A stretch of DNA of 64,000 bases from Lewinellaceae bacterium SD302 (GTDB lineage: Bacteria; Bacteroidota; Bacteroidia; Chitinophagales; Saprospiraceae): contig PDLQ01000018.1 in NCBI GenBank assembly GCA_002591745.1, positions 1 through 64,000 on the forward strand. The letters run 5' to 3'. Positions 25,366 through 34,887 of the stretch are shown here, piece by piece. The position numbers were made by a program, and so were the translations under genes. The first letter of the stretch is position 1. Each line of letters starts with the position of its first letter. Below the pieces are notes generated by a model. It saw only the letters and a program-made list of their open reading frames with translations, had not been told where the DNA came from and made no database searches.

Positions 25366-27768
25366 ATGACTGACCAGGAAATATTTGAAGATCACGCCGG
25401 TGACCCGAACGGGGCCCTGCAAAGTATCGACCCTAATCTGCCGCCGACCCTGACAATTATGCCCGTCGCCCAACGCCCGGCCTTTCCCGGCATGGTACTA
25501 CCGATGGTGTTTTCGGGAGCAGACCGCATGGCTGCGATTGAATTCAGCGTGGAAGAAGAGGAGGGCTGGGTAGGCATCATCCTGGCCAAGGAAGTCAATA
25601 AGGACGATTATCTGAAAAGCGAGTTGTACGAATACGGTACGGCTTTCAAGATCATGAAAGTGATCCGCGATGAGAAAGATAATGTGCAATTGTTTGGCCG
25701 GGCCGTCCGTCGTTTCAAGCGGCAGGCGATCATCAGCGATGACCCGGTACTGCGCTATAAGATCACCTACGAGCAAGACCACAAGAAAAAGGTCGGTAAC
25801 GAACTGAAGGCATATATGCTGGCCATCAGTAATGATGTACGCGAACTGCTGCAGATCAATCAACTGTTCCAGGAGCAAGTGAATATGGTGATCAATCAGC
25901 TGAATTCCGATCAACCAGCGCAGACAATGGATGTGATCAGTAACCTCATCGGGTCGGATAAAGAGCAATTGCAGGAATTACTCGAAACATACGACCTGAA
26001 AAAACGGGCGGCCCTGCTACTGGGAATGCTAAAGAACGAACTGGAGGTGGCGCGAATCCAGGCCAGGATCAATAAAAAGATCGAGGAAGACGTCACTGAC
26101 CAACAAAAGGAATTTTTCCTGCGGCAGCAATTACAAGCCATCAAAAAGGAACTGGGCGAAGAAGTCGAAGAAGGCGAGAGCGTTGCCCAAAAAATTCGTG
26201 AGCAGATTGCAGAGAAAGATGTTCCCGAAGAGGCTCAAAAGGTCATCAGCAAGGAGTTGCGCAAACTGGAAAGCCTGAATACTCAATCGCCAGAGTTCAA
26301 CATCACCCGCACTTACCTGGAAACCCTAACCGATTTGCCCTGGGGCATTTATTCCGCGGATAGCAACGATGTCCCCGAAGCCCGCAGCGTATTGAACGAG
26401 GACCACTACGGCCTGGACGACGTAAAAGACAACATCCTGGAGTTCCTGGCCACCATTCTCAAGCGGGGCAGCGTGGCGGGCAGCATCATTTGCCTGGTTG
26501 GCCCCCCTGGAGTAGGGAAAACCAGTATCGGGAAAAGTATTGCCCGGGCGCTGGGACGGGAATTCTACCGCTTTAGCGTGGGCGGTATGCGCGACGAGGC
26601 CGAGATCAAGGGGCACCGCCGTACCTACATCGGAGCCATGCCCGGTAAGATCATTCAGGCCTTGCAACGAGCCGGTACTAGCAACCCGGTGATTATGCTG
26701 GACGAGATCGACAAGATCGGTACCAGCCAGCGTGGTGACCCGGCCAGTGCCCTGCTGGAAGTATTGGACCCGGAGCAAAACGCCACCTTCCTGGATCATT
26801 ATCTCGACGTCAATTATGACCTCAGCAAAGTCCTCTTCGTAGCCACGGCCAACCAACTAGATAGCATTCCGGGACCTCTGCTGGACCGGATGGAGATCAT
26901 CCGCCTCAGCGGTTATGTACAGGCCGAAAAGATCGAGATTGCCAAGCAGTATTTGATCCCCAAACAACTCAAAGAACACGGTTTTGCTTCCGATGAAGTT
27001 GAATTCGAAGAAGATGCCATCGCTTTCCTTATCGACCGCTATGCACGGGAGGCCGGGGTAAGAACACTGGAGAAACAGCTGCGTAAGATCATTAGAAAAC
27101 TGGTCCTTCAACAAGCGGAAAGCAATGAGGTTAGTTTCAACGTTGACCGGGAAACCGTAGAGGATATGCTGGGCAAACCCCGGTTCATTCCCGAGAAGCT
27201 CTACGAAAAACCCATTCCCGGTGTCGTGCTCGGCTTGGCCTATACCAGCCTCGGAGGTGCCACGCTTTACATTGAAGCCCAGGGTATTCCCAGTAGCAGC
27301 GGTAGCCTTAAGCTCACCGGCCAGCTCGGTGACGTAATGAAAGAAAGTGCTCAAATTGCCTACAGCTACGTCAAATCTCTGCTCAGCAAAGAAGGGGCCG
27401 ACTATTTTGATAAGCACCAGATCCACCTCCACGTACCGGCCGGTGCTACGCCGAAAGACGGACCCAGTGCCGGAATAACCATGGCCTTGGCGCTCTATAG
27501 TCTGGCCGTAGACAAACCCGTACGTGACAAGCTGGCGATGACCGGAGAGCTCACCCTTACGGGACGCGTTCTGCCGATTGGAGGCGTGAAGGAAAAGACC
27601 ATTGGAGCCCGTCGGGTCGACGTGGATACACTGATCTTTCCCGCCCAGAACCGTCGGGACTTCGAAGAGCTACCGGAGTACATAACGGAAGGCATCACGG
27701 CTAATTTTGCGGATAATTTCCAGGATGTACTGGCAGTGGCTTTTCCGGATTTGATCCCCGAAGCTTAG
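25366..27768 (+). CDS. lon: ATP-dependent protease Lon
   Basis: The 800-residue protein has all LonA parts: N-terminal substrate-binding domain (about 30-235), coiled region, AAA+ module with Walker A 'GPPGVGKTSIGKSIA' and Walker B 'VIMLDEIDK', and the serine-lysine protease domain with the nucleophile in 'PKDGPSAGITMALALYS' and the lysine in 'GGVKEKTIGARRVDVD'. It degrades misfolded and regulatory proteins in the cytoplasm. Length is normal. The gene is monocistronic and convergent with the next minus-strand gene. Confidence 0.98.
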   Translation: MTDQEIFEDHAGDPNGALQSIDPNLPPTLTIMPVAQRPAFPGMVLPMVFSGADRMAAIEFSVEEEEGWVGIILAKEVNKDDYLKSELYEYGTAFKIMKVIRDEKDNVQLFGRAVRRFKRQAIISDDPVLRYKITYEQDHKKKVGNELKAYMLAISNDVRELLQINQLFQEQVNMVINQLNSDQPAQTMDVISNLIGSDKEQLQELLETYDLKKRAALLLGMLKNELEVARIQARINKKIEEDVTDQQKEFFLRQQLQAIKKELGEEVEEGESVAQKIREQIAEKDVPEEAQKVISKELRKLESLNTQSPEFNITRTYLETLTDLPWGIYSADSNDVPEARSVLNEDHYGLDDVKDNILEFLATILKRGSVAGSIICLVGPPGVGKTSIGKSIARALGREFYRFSVGGMRDEAEIKGHRRTYIGAMPGKIIQALQRAGTSNPVIMLDEIDKIGTSQRGDPASALLEVLDPEQNATFLDHYLDVNYDLSKVLFVATANQLDSIPGPLLDRMEIIRLSGYVQAEKIEIAKQYLIPKQLKEHGFASDEVEFEEDAIAFLIDRYAREAGVRTLEKQLRKIIRKLVLQQAESNEVSFNVDRETVEDMLGKPRFIPEKLYEKPIPGVVLGLAYTSLGGATLYIEAQGIPSSSGSLKLTGQLGDVMKESAQIAYSYVKSLLSKEGADYFDKHQIHLHVPAGATPKDGPSAGITMALALYSLAVDKPVRDKLAMTGELTLTGRVLPIGGVKEKTIGARRVDVDTLIFPAQNRRDFEELPEYITEGITANFADNFQDVLAVAFPDLIPEA

Positions 27769-27827
27769 GAAACGCAAGGGCACTAAGGAGCACAGATCTG
27801 CACAAGAAGGCAATTAAGATTGGCCAT

Positions 27828-28223
27828 TTACTTGATACTCAATTTTCGAAACACTGTGGTCGGTGAGCTTGTATTCAACAGGTTTATGATTGAATCTTTA
27901 ATTTCTGGCCCCGCAAGATTTGGGTCGTAGATCAGCGTATCTACCCCGGGCTGCAGGAGCCAGGGAATGCGTTGCAGTACGCTTTCGGGAGAATCATCTG
28001 CATAACCGCTGACGGCAATTTTAGTGTCCTCTCTGCCTCGGAGATTGATCAGCCAATCGGCATCTGAGGCATTGGTCAATACAAGTGTATAAGTTTGCTT
28101 TTTTTCAGGTGCTACCGCCTGACTATCACTTTTTCTTAAAATTATCGGGGCTAGCAAAGTAGCAAGGCCAACGAGTAGCAAGATGGTCCCCGCTACCGTA
28201 GAAGATCGGTTGGAGGCGGCCAC
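27828..28223 (-). CDS. Small membrane-anchored protein of unknown function
   Basis: The 131-residue protein has one N-terminal membrane helix (about 10-28, 'VAGTILLLVGLATLLAPIIL') and an external domain of about 95 residues with no recognised family. The middle of the helix, 'GLATLLAP', is encoded by an exact copy of the dispersed repeat. Its start codon overlaps the stop of the FkbM methyltransferase gene by one base, so the two are translationally coupled; the function may concern the same glycan or lipid, but this is only context. Confidence 0.68.
   Translation of the reverse strand: MAASNRSSTVAGTILLLVGLATLLAPIILRKSDSQAVAPEKKQTYTLVLTNASDADWLINLRGREDTKIAVSGYADDSPESVLQRIPWLLQPGVDTLIYDPNLAGPEIKDSIINLLNTSSPTTVFRKLSIK
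28147..28169 (-). repeat. Dispersed motif inside a membrane-helix coding region
   Basis: On the minus strand GGCCTTGCTACTTTGCTAGC continues CCC; read as GLATLLAP in the preceding feature's transmembrane helix. Confidence 0.7.
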
Positions 28224-29008
28224 TATTTCAGGTGCGCTTGTATCCTTTCCGCGTTTTCCGGATGGGCGAAAACGATGTCCATCTTTTCACCTGCATTGGT
28301 GAGGACGAGGCGATTATCTTCATCCAGTACGTAAGCCAGGTATCCGAGACCGGAGAAGAAGTCAATCAATTCCCCCCGCTGACCAGTATTGGATTCTACG
28401 AGTAGTAATGGCTTGAACCGGGAGAGGATATCTTTCATTTCCGGCAGCACCACGATCTCAAAACCTTCGATGTCACACTTAATGAAGTCGATACGATTGA
28501 GGCTTCCGAAGAGCTCACTGCCTCTTTTCATTTCGGCTTCGAACATCTGGTCGGCTTCGGTGGCGTCGGTCAGTTTTTTGTCCAGAACAAAGTGCGAGCC
28601 GGAGCCGACGTAGCCCTGTTTCAAACGTGTATTGTTGCCCAACAGAATGGTTTTTTCTTCCGTTCCCAGCGCGTAGGGGTAGATAGTGACGTTCTTGAGT
28701 CCTCCAGTGTTTCGCCGCAGTACTTTTAATACCGGAGCAACCGGCTCCACGGAATGTACTTTGCCGGAATCTCCGACCAGTTTCGAGTATAGTACGGACA
28801 TATACCCAAGATTGGCCCCGATATCGATCACTGTGTCCCCCTTATAAATCAGGTTCTTCAAAAAGTAGGGGTAAGCGTATGCCCGATTGTTTTTTAGCAA
28901 GCCCAGGTTGAAACTGGTAAAGTACAACTGGCTCAGCACGTAGAGGTACTGCTCGAAAGACAGGAAGCGGTAGAGGATTTTTCTGATCATCGGCGCGAAG
29001 GTAAGCAT
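28223..29008 (-). CDS. FkbM-family methyltransferase
   Basis: The protein (261 residues from the ATG at 29008; other in-frame starts at 29050 and 28990) has the SAM loop 'GDTVIDIGANLGYMSVLYSK', 'VHSVEPVAPVLKVLRRN' and the FkbM signature 'IDFIKCDIEGFEIVVLPEM', with a C-terminal strand region. FkbM enzymes O-methylate sugars or other small hydroxylated compounds. Substrate cannot be told; no glycosyltransferases are adjacent. The following gene overlaps by one base. Confidence 0.88.
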   Translation of the reverse strand: MLTFAPMIRKILYRFLSFEQYLYVLSQLYFTSFNLGLLKNNRAYAYPYFLKNLIYKGDTVIDIGANLGYMSVLYSKLVGDSGKVHSVEPVAPVLKVLRRNTGGLKNVTIYPYALGTEEKTILLGNNTRLKQGYVGSGSHFVLDKKLTDATEADQMFEAEMKRGSELFGSLNRIDFIKCDIEGFEIVVLPEMKDILSRFKPLLLVESNTGQRGELIDFFSGLGYLAYVLDEDNRLVLTNAGEKMDIVFAHPENAERIQAHLK

Positions 29009-29071
29009 GATTAGATGTTTGGCTGCAAGGATGGCTGGATAATGATCCATTCATCCTCAAATCCATTGATC

Positions 29072-29557
29072 TTATACACCCTTTTTCTTCCGAACCACCA
29101 GGGCCATGATCGCCGCCGTTACCGTTCCCATGACCAACGAACCAATAGTGGCTTGCATCATGTAACTCCTTAGGTTAAAAAATTCTTCGGCCTCTTCCCG
29201 GGTAGAATTACCACTCTCTACGGCGTACTCAATAGAGTTGGGGAAATACTCGGGGGAGATCACTTCGGAAGTGAGGTACTGCAAGAGTGGACTGAGGATC
29301 ATCACCACCACCGCGATGATCACACCGCTGATGAATCCTTCTTTCCAGCTGATGTAGCCACCGAGTTGGGCACGTTTGTCCTTCAGCGCGAGATAATAAA
29401 TGATGAAAGCAGGAATGGCGATAAAGTTGGTGATGATCATATGTTGATCGATCTTGTCACCGTGGTAACCCAGCACTTTTTCTCCGACCATCCAAAGTAG
29501 CATCATGCCGGAGAAGATGAGCCCCCATTTTATTTCAAGGCGATGTTTGGCTAGCAT
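29072..29557 (-). CDS. DUF4199-type membrane protein
   Basis: From the ATG at 29557 the 161-residue protein has four membrane helices (about 10-27, 38-55, 70-95 and 130-152) and the arrangement of DUF4199 proteins of Bacteroidota ('KHRLEIKWGLIFSGMMLLWM', 'GYISWKEGFISGVIIAVVVM'). Function is unknown. The open frame upstream (to 29650) encodes a hydrophilic stretch without a plausible start context and is left out. Confidence 0.8.
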   Translation of the reverse strand: MLAKHRLEIKWGLIFSGMMLLWMVGEKVLGYHGDKIDQHMIITNFIAIPAFIIYYLALKDKRAQLGGYISWKEGFISGVIIAVVVMILSPLLQYLTSEVISPEYFPNSIEYAVESGNSTREEAEEFFNLRSYMMQATIGSLVMGTVTAAIMALVVRKKKGV

Positions 29558-29659
29558 ATTTGTGTGTTTGCATAAACAATAAGAACTAAAGACAGACGGG
29601 TTGAAGTCAAAGGGAAAAGCATTCGATAAAGAATGCAAGCTTCCATCCATCCTTACCTT

Positions 29660-31975
29660 CTAAAGTACCTGTAATTTAGCAAATCTCAACATGATGCGTT
29701 TCTGAGGCTGTGAAAGCTCCTTGAAATGAATGGTTGCGATACGGTTATCTGCTCCTCCATCGAGGGCCAGGACTTTGCCTTCCCCGAATTTGAGGTGAAG
29801 TACCGTTGCCCCTGGTTGAACGTCCTCGATAGGACTGGGACTGAAGGTGGAGGGATCTACGCGCGTAGGCATGTCTCGGGCACTGCGATTACGCTGGCGA
29901 GGCGCAATACCGCTTACCCGACTGCGCTGGGCAGCTACGGGGTCAAACTCGTGGCGGGCACTGCGGCTGGTCATGTTGGCACCGGTGTTTTCCACGGCGT
30001 CGCCGGGTACCTCAGCCAGGAAGCGACTGGGGTCATTGCTCGTCACTTTTCCGAAGCGATAGCGGCTGTTGGCATAAGTCAGGGTCAGGAATTCCTCAGC
30101 GCGGGTAATGGCCACGTAGAAAAGGCGGCGTTCTTCGTCCAGCCCGTCCATTGTATCCATACTCATGAAACTGGGAAAGAGCTTTTCTTCGAGTCCCACG
30201 ACGAAAACTGAGCGGAACTCCAACCCTTTAGCCGCGTGGACCGACATCAGTGTAACCGCTTCGGCCGGCTTGTCCTCGTCCTTGGTGTCGGCGTCGGTTA
30301 GCAGGGCGATGTTCTGGAGGTAGGTAGCCAGGCTCTTGTCCGGGAGAGTCTCGGTGTCGATTACTGTATCTTCTTCCACGAAGGAAGAAATGCCGTCCAA
30401 TAGAGCATTGAGGTTTTCCAATTTAGCGGCCCCTTCCATGGAGTTGTCGTTACGCAGGGTATCCAGCAAAGTGGATTTCTTGGCGATGTAATCGGCCAGT
30501 TCGTAGGCGTTGGCTGATTCCATCCGCTTACGGGAAGTTTCGATCAATTCGATGAAGCCGTCTGCGGAGTTTCTGGTCCGTTTGGGTAAGGCAACGTGTT
30601 TCAACGCCTCCATTGCCGTGATGTCCTGCTGGCGGGCCAGGGAAATTACTTTATTGTAACTGGTATTACCGATGCCGCGTTTCGGGTAGTTGATCACCCG
30701 TTTTAAAGCTTCTTCGTCGGCGGGGTTGACGACCAGCCGTAGGTAGGCGATCAGGTCCTTTACCTCCTTACGCTGGTAAAAACTCTGGCCACCAAAGATG
30801 CGGTAAGCAATGTTGAAGCGCCGCAGGTACTCCTCAAAAATTCGGCTCTGTGAGTTGGTACGGTAAAGGATGGCAAACTCATTGTTAGCCAAATGGTAGC
30901 GGTTCTTCTGTTCCAGAATAGTATCTGCTACCCGGCGACCTTCTTCATTGTCATCTGAAGCGCGAATGATCTGAATTTTCTGGCCGTCACCCTTGTCACT
31001 CCATATTTTCTTTTGGATTTGCCGCCGGTTGTGACCGATCACGGCATTGGCTGCCTCCACGATATTGCTGGTACTGCGGTAGTTCTGCTCCAGCTTGAAG
31101 GTCTGAATATTGAATTTCTTGAAATCCTGTTCAAAATCCAGAATGTTTTGGATGGTGGCGCCCCGGAATGCGTAGATCGACTGGGCATCATCCCCCACCA
31201 CGCAAATGTTACGCGGGCTGTCGGGGTACTGCACCAGTTTTTTGATAATGGCGTACTGAAGGGTATTGGTATCCTGAAACTCATCGACCAGCACGTACTT
31301 GAATTTATTACGGTACTTTTCCACTACCGCAGGATGGTTCTGGAAGAGTTCGAAGAGTCGAAAGAGTAAGTCATCAAAATCCATCGCCCCCGCCTTTTTG
31401 CTGCGGGCTACGTAAGCGCTGTAAATTTTGTGCATCATCGGCATCCGCGCCATACGATCCTGAGACATCAGTTCCTCGTTCTTCTCGTAGAGCTTGGGGG
31501 TAACCAGGTTGCTTTTAGCCGAAGAGATTCGACTGCGGATGCTGTTGGTATTATAGACCTGTTTATCCAGGTTCAGTTCCCGAATAATACTGTTGATCAG
31601 ACTTTTACTGTCGTCGGTATCGTAAATGGTAAAGTTGCTTGGGTAGCCGATGTGGTTGGCCTCCACCCGCAAAATTCTGGCAAAAAGACTGTGAAAGGTG
31701 CCCGCCCAGATCCGCGAAGCTCTTTGCCCAACCACGTTTTCAATCCGCTCCTTCATCTCCCGGGCGGCCTTGTTGGTAAAAGTCAGCGATAGAATTTCCC
31801 AGGGAGCCGTTCCTTGTTCGATCAGGTAGGCAATGCGAAAGGTCAGCACCCGTGTCTTACCCGAACCGGGCCCGGCAACTACCAAGACCGGCCCGTCCGT
31901 AGTTGTTACGGCCTGACGTTGTACGTCGTTGAGCTGGTCGAGGTAAGAACCGGGGGTAGGGGCATTGGCGTGCAT
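29660..31975 (-). CDS. PcrA/UvrD-type superfamily 1 DNA helicase
   Basis: From 'MHANAPTPGSYLDQLNDVQR' (31975) the protein has 771 residues. SF1A motifs appear in order: Q motif 'LNDVQRQAV', Walker A 'AGPGSGKTRVLTFR', motif Ia 'LTFTNKAAREMKER', motif II 'VDEFQDTN', motif III 'VVGDDAQSIYAFRGA', motif IV 'LEQNYRS', motif V 'MSVHAAKGLEFRSVFVVG' and motif VI 'RLFYVAITRAEE'. It unwinds DNA with 3'-5' polarity in repair and replication-fork processing. The C-terminus has the Tudor-like 'VLHLKFGEGKVLALDGGADN' seen in PcrA, which contacts RNA polymerase. A longer frame to 32032 adds a hydrophobic run and is unlikely. Confidence 0.95.
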   Translation of the reverse strand: MHANAPTPGSYLDQLNDVQRQAVTTTDGPVLVVAGPGSGKTRVLTFRIAYLIEQGTAPWEILSLTFTNKAAREMKERIENVVGQRASRIWAGTFHSLFARILRVEANHIGYPSNFTIYDTDDSKSLINSIIRELNLDKQVYNTNSIRSRISSAKSNLVTPKLYEKNEELMSQDRMARMPMMHKIYSAYVARSKKAGAMDFDDLLFRLFELFQNHPAVVEKYRNKFKYVLVDEFQDTNTLQYAIIKKLVQYPDSPRNICVVGDDAQSIYAFRGATIQNILDFEQDFKKFNIQTFKLEQNYRSTSNIVEAANAVIGHNRRQIQKKIWSDKGDGQKIQIIRASDDNEEGRRVADTILEQKNRYHLANNEFAILYRTNSQSRIFEEYLRRFNIAYRIFGGQSFYQRKEVKDLIAYLRLVVNPADEEALKRVINYPKRGIGNTSYNKVISLARQQDITAMEALKHVALPKRTRNSADGFIELIETSRKRMESANAYELADYIAKKSTLLDTLRNDNSMEGAAKLENLNALLDGISSFVEEDTVIDTETLPDKSLATYLQNIALLTDADTKDEDKPAEAVTLMSVHAAKGLEFRSVFVVGLEEKLFPSFMSMDTMDGLDEERRLFYVAITRAEEFLTLTYANSRYRFGKVTSNDPSRFLAEVPGDAVENTGANMTSRSARHEFDPVAAQRSRVSGIAPRQRNRSARDMPTRVDPSTFSPSPIEDVQPGATVLHLKFGEGKVLALDGGADNRIATIHFKELSQPQKRIMLRFAKLQVL

Positions 31976-31997
31976 ATAAATTGTTTTATAAAGAGGC

Positions 31998-32081
31998 AAC
32001 AAAGTTATGATGATAATGATAAAATGAGGCAATGAATCAATGATTTAATCAGAGCGGCATTCGATCATTTTATCATTGACG
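31998..32081. repeat. AATGAT-type repeat with inverted half
   Basis: Iterations of AATGAT/AATGA run from about 32010 to 32050 (ATGATAAAATGAGGCAATGA) and are followed by ATCATTTTATCATTGACGC at 32063-32081, an inverted copy. The same vocabulary occurs at 6875-6985 and 38445-38575. Confidence 0.55.
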
Positions 32082-33755
32082 CTAATGCCGCCCGATCCGA
32101 AAGCCAAACCTGATTCCCAGGACTCCCCGAAATTTCACCGTGTCGTACTGCTGCGACCACAGTTTCCAGCCCGAAACGAAGAGCCCGTCCAGTTCCCGTT
32201 CACTCAGCTGGGTAAAGTGTAAATTCAGTACGGGGCCGAAAAAATAATGATTCACCTTGCCTCCCCGAATATCGAAAGTGTAGCGAATACTACCCACCAG
32301 GTTGAGGCGGTCTATCCAGTTGGCGCCCCGGTTGAGGTGAGCAACCACAAATTCCGTATTAGTCCGCCAGCCGGTAGAGTTGCCCAGCCGGTTCGTCCAG
32401 CCGAAGCCGTAGCCAAAACTCCAGGTGAGGGTTTTACGGGGGTCTTCGTTTTCCGGCTCATCAGCGATCAGTAGGTCACGGCGGCCCCAGCCCAATTCGA
32501 ATACGTTGTAAAGCCGGTGACTGCCCAACTTCAGGGTGCTGGCGTAAGGGGTAACGCTGCTCCGGGCCGTTTCCAGGTTGTTATAACCTTTGCGAACGAA
32601 ATTGACCAGACCAAAAGATCGTCCGGCTACGGTGTCCGCTACATTGACCAGTCCAATCTGCCCTTTTCTGACATCCACCGCCCGGTTGACCAATCCGATC
32701 TGTCGGTTCACGGTACCCTGCACGATGTTGAGTCCCGCCGAAATCTGGCTATTTACTCCGTTCAGCCCAACGTTGAGCAAGGAACTGATCTGGGTGCCTT
32801 CCAGCGTACGGTGGCAGTAATTGAAGATGCCTCCTACCTGAATACCGGTGCCGATTCCCGCTCCGTTGCCAAACAACCCTACCTGAACACCGGTCATCTG
32901 ACCGTTGACTACGTTTAAACCCCCACTGATCTGGGCCCCCTCCATATCACCCGTAATGCCGTTAAACAAGATACCTAATTCAGCGCCCACCAAGCCTCCA
33001 CTGAGGCCCGCCGGCAGGTTGAAACTGATGGAGTGTACCGTATTACTGGATTTGCCGGAGCTACTGCTCAAACCGGGCAAAATACTCACCCTGGCCAGGC
33101 GGCGGGTTTTGGCTTTTACGGTCGATACCTGCTTTTCGCCGGCACCTACCGGGCTGGATTGCCAGGGGATTTCCCCTGCTTCCTCCCGTGGAATTTCCGG
33201 AGCGGCAGGTACTACTGTGCGTACAGGTTTTACCAACTGCGTATCCACGACCACGGTGGCAATTTCTTCGGGTTCGTCTCTTTTTCTTCCGAAGATAGTG
33301 TTCACCTTGCGCGACGGTCGCCTGGCTTTTTCCGGCTCTGGCTCTTTTTCCGGCACTGCTTCTATGCTAGTCAAAAGTATCTCCTCGGCCAACCGGCTGC
33401 TATAACGCATCGCAATTCTGCCATTGATCACACGGTACTCAATGGGGGTGCCGGCGAAGAGAATATCCAGTGCTTCGCTAATCACCACCAGACCGCTCCG
33501 GGCCGTTATGAGTTGCTCCATCAGCTTTTTGGTCGGGCTGTAACTGAACGCAAGGTCGTAGCGGTTTTGTAAGTCGTCAATTACCTCGGCCAGTAACTCT
33601 TGCTCGTAACTGAAGCTGATGTAGGCTTCGTCTTTAGGCGTGTTTTTGGCTAGCGAAGTAGCTATGTTGGTAAAAAGCAACAGCCATACGGCCAGCGCCC
33701 GAACGGAAGACATCGCTGCGTATTTTAAGCATGTTTTCGAGACAGATGTCTTCAT
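32082..33755 (-). CDS. STN-domain outer-membrane protein with Gly/Asn surface repeats
   Basis: The 557-residue protein has a signal peptide (about 1-37), an STN domain (about 45-118, 'YISFSYEQELLAEVIDDLQN', 'AFSYSPTKKLMEQL'), a Pro/Glu-rich linker (about 130-225), a stretch of about 150 residues of short repeats of the form GLxNxxxGxxxGxQxGLxN ('GGLNVVNGQMTGVQVGLFGN', 'QISAGLNIVQGTVNRQIGLV'), and a C-terminal barrel-like segment ending 'LGIRFGFRIGRH'. STN domains normally sit at the front of TonB receptors or secretins and talk to FecR; here no TonB plug or receptor is attached. It starts 18 bp downstream of the FecR gene. The signal-peptide codons for 'IATSLAKN' are a decayed copy of the dispersed motif. 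Confidence 0.78.
   Translation of the reverse strand: MKTSVSKTCLKYAAMSSVRALAVWLLLFTNIATSLAKNTPKDEAYISFSYEQELLAEVIDDLQNRYDLAFSYSPTKKLMEQLITARSGLVVISEALDILFAGTPIEYRVINGRIAMRYSSRLAEEILLTSIEAVPEKEPEPEKARRPSRKVNTIFGRKRDEPEEIATVVVDTQLVKPVRTVVPAAPEIPREEAGEIPWQSSPVGAGEKQVSTVKAKTRRLARVSILPGLSSSSGKSSNTVHSISFNLPAGLSGGLVGAELGILFNGITGDMEGAQISGGLNVVNGQMTGVQVGLFGNGAGIGTGIQVGGIFNYCHRTLEGTQISSLLNVGLNGVNSQISAGLNIVQGTVNRQIGLVNRAVDVRKGQIGLVNVADTVAGRSFGLVNFVRKGYNNLETARSSVTPYASTLKLGSHRLYNVFELGWGRRDLLIADEPENEDPRKTLTWSFGYGFGWTNRLGNSTGWRTNTEFVVAHLNRGANWIDRLNLVGSIRYTFDIRGGKVNHYFFGPVLNLHFTQLSERELDGLFVSGWKLWSQQYDTVKFRGVLGIRFGFRIGRH
33645..33666 (-). repeat. Degenerate dispersed motif in a signal-peptide coding region
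   Basis: On the minus strand CATAGCTACTTCGCTAGCC plus AAA; three mismatches to the consensus. Read as IATSLAK at the signal-peptide end of the STN protein. Confidence 0.5.
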
Positions 33756-33773
33756 TGACCAATGAGTGAAACG

Positions 33774-34718
33774 CTATTCGCAGTCGCCGCCGTTGATAGA
33801 TACGGTACCACCATCTTCAATAATCTCAGCTCCCAATACAAAACTGATGTCAGCTAAGATATCGGAGAGTTCGGCGTCTTTAAAGCTGCTGTTGAACGGG
33901 CAGTTTGTTAGGGCAGGATTTCGGAGGTCAATCTCCCGGCCGTATACATTTTCCAGGATTGTGATCACTTCGCCCAGCGGCGCGCTTTTGAAATTCAGGG
34001 CTCTGGTTCGCCACGCTTCGGCATCGACCAGTGCTTCTTTTTTCTGACTCAGTTTTCGGGCTTGCGGTTCGTAGGTCACTTTTTCGTCGGGAGTGAGTAT
34101 CACTTCCTGATCGGCTAAGGCCACGGCTACCTTACCGGTCTTTACGACTACCTCACCGGGCTCATTGGCGTAAGCCCTGATGTTGAAGGAGGTGCCCAGT
34201 ACGGTGGTCACCAGCTCTCCGGTAGTGATGCTGAAAGGTTGATCTTCGTTGCGAGCTACGTCGAAAAAAGCCTCACCTTCCAGCTTGACCATTCGGGTAT
34301 TATCATCCTGGTTGTAAGTGAGTTGTGAATTTTTATTCAAGTAAATCCGTGTGCCGTCGGGCAGGCTGAACTCACTGGCTTCGGCATTTGTGGCGAACTG
34401 GAGAGATCCAGTGTCTTCGGCCAGATAGCCGCGTACTAGGAAGGCTGCCACTACCAGTACGATCAGGGTGGCTGCAATGCTTAGCCAGGAAGTGCGCCCC
34501 CGATTGATGCTAACGACCTTTTCGTCGCCAAACAGTCGGTCGTCCACCTTTGCCCAGGCGGCGTCGGTGTCCACCGTCAGATCATTGGCGGCCGGGGCGG
34601 CAGCTTCCCAGAGGCGGTCGAAACGGGCCAGTTCGGCCTTTTCTTCCGCGGAAAGTTTAGTCGGGGAACTATCGCCCGATTTACGTTTTAGCCAGTCTTG
34701 TAAGGCTTTGTCACTCAT
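33774..34718 (-). CDS. FecR-family transmembrane anti-sigma/sigma regulator
   Basis: The 314-residue protein has a cytoplasmic part (about 1-75), one membrane helix (about 78-96, 'WLSIAATLIVLVVAAFLV'), a periplasmic FecR domain ('EFSLPDGTRIYLNKNSQLTY', 'EGEAFFDVARNEDQPFSITT', 'VLGTSFNIRAY') and a C-terminal DUF4974/STN-like domain. FecR proteins hold or activate an ECF sigma factor in response to an outer-membrane STN protein, which is the next gene. No ECF sigma gene lies upstream: the neighbour is a nitrilase-type gene 170 bp away on the same strand. The partner sigma must be elsewhere (the one at 13.5 kb has its own anti-sigma). Confidence 0.9.
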   Translation of the reverse strand: MSDKALQDWLKRKSGDSSPTKLSAEEKAELARFDRLWEAAAPAANDLTVDTDAAWAKVDDRLFGDEKVVSINRGRTSWLSIAATLIVLVVAAFLVRGYLAEDTGSLQFATNAEASEFSLPDGTRIYLNKNSQLTYNQDDNTRMVKLEGEAFFDVARNEDQPFSITTGELVTTVLGTSFNIRAYANEPGEVVVKTGKVAVALADQEVILTPDEKVTYEPQARKLSQKKEALVDAEAWRTRALNFKSAPLGEVITILENVYGREIDLRNPALTNCPFNSSFKDAELSDILADISFVLGAEIIEDGGTVSINGGDCE

Positions 34719-34887
34719 TTAGATACAGTATTCCAAGACGAAGATGCGGGTTTTTGGGTGGACCCCCTACGTGGATTTAAAGTTTTTTTATAATGTCGAT
34801 AAGCAGGGCCCTTCGGCCCGGCCTGATGGAGATTAATTATCCTTCTGCCCTTCTGCGTTCCTTAGCATGAACCCCTACCAAACTTGA
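34719..34887. other. Gap upstream of fecR with small GC hairpin
   Basis: No sigma factor or other gene fits here. GGGCC/GGCCC at about 34807-34820 makes a short hairpin (CAGGGCCCTTCGGCCCGG) downstream of the amidase gene. The A/T-rich stretch TTAAAGTTTTTTTATAATG (34776-34794) may contain the fecR promoter. Confidence 0.3.
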
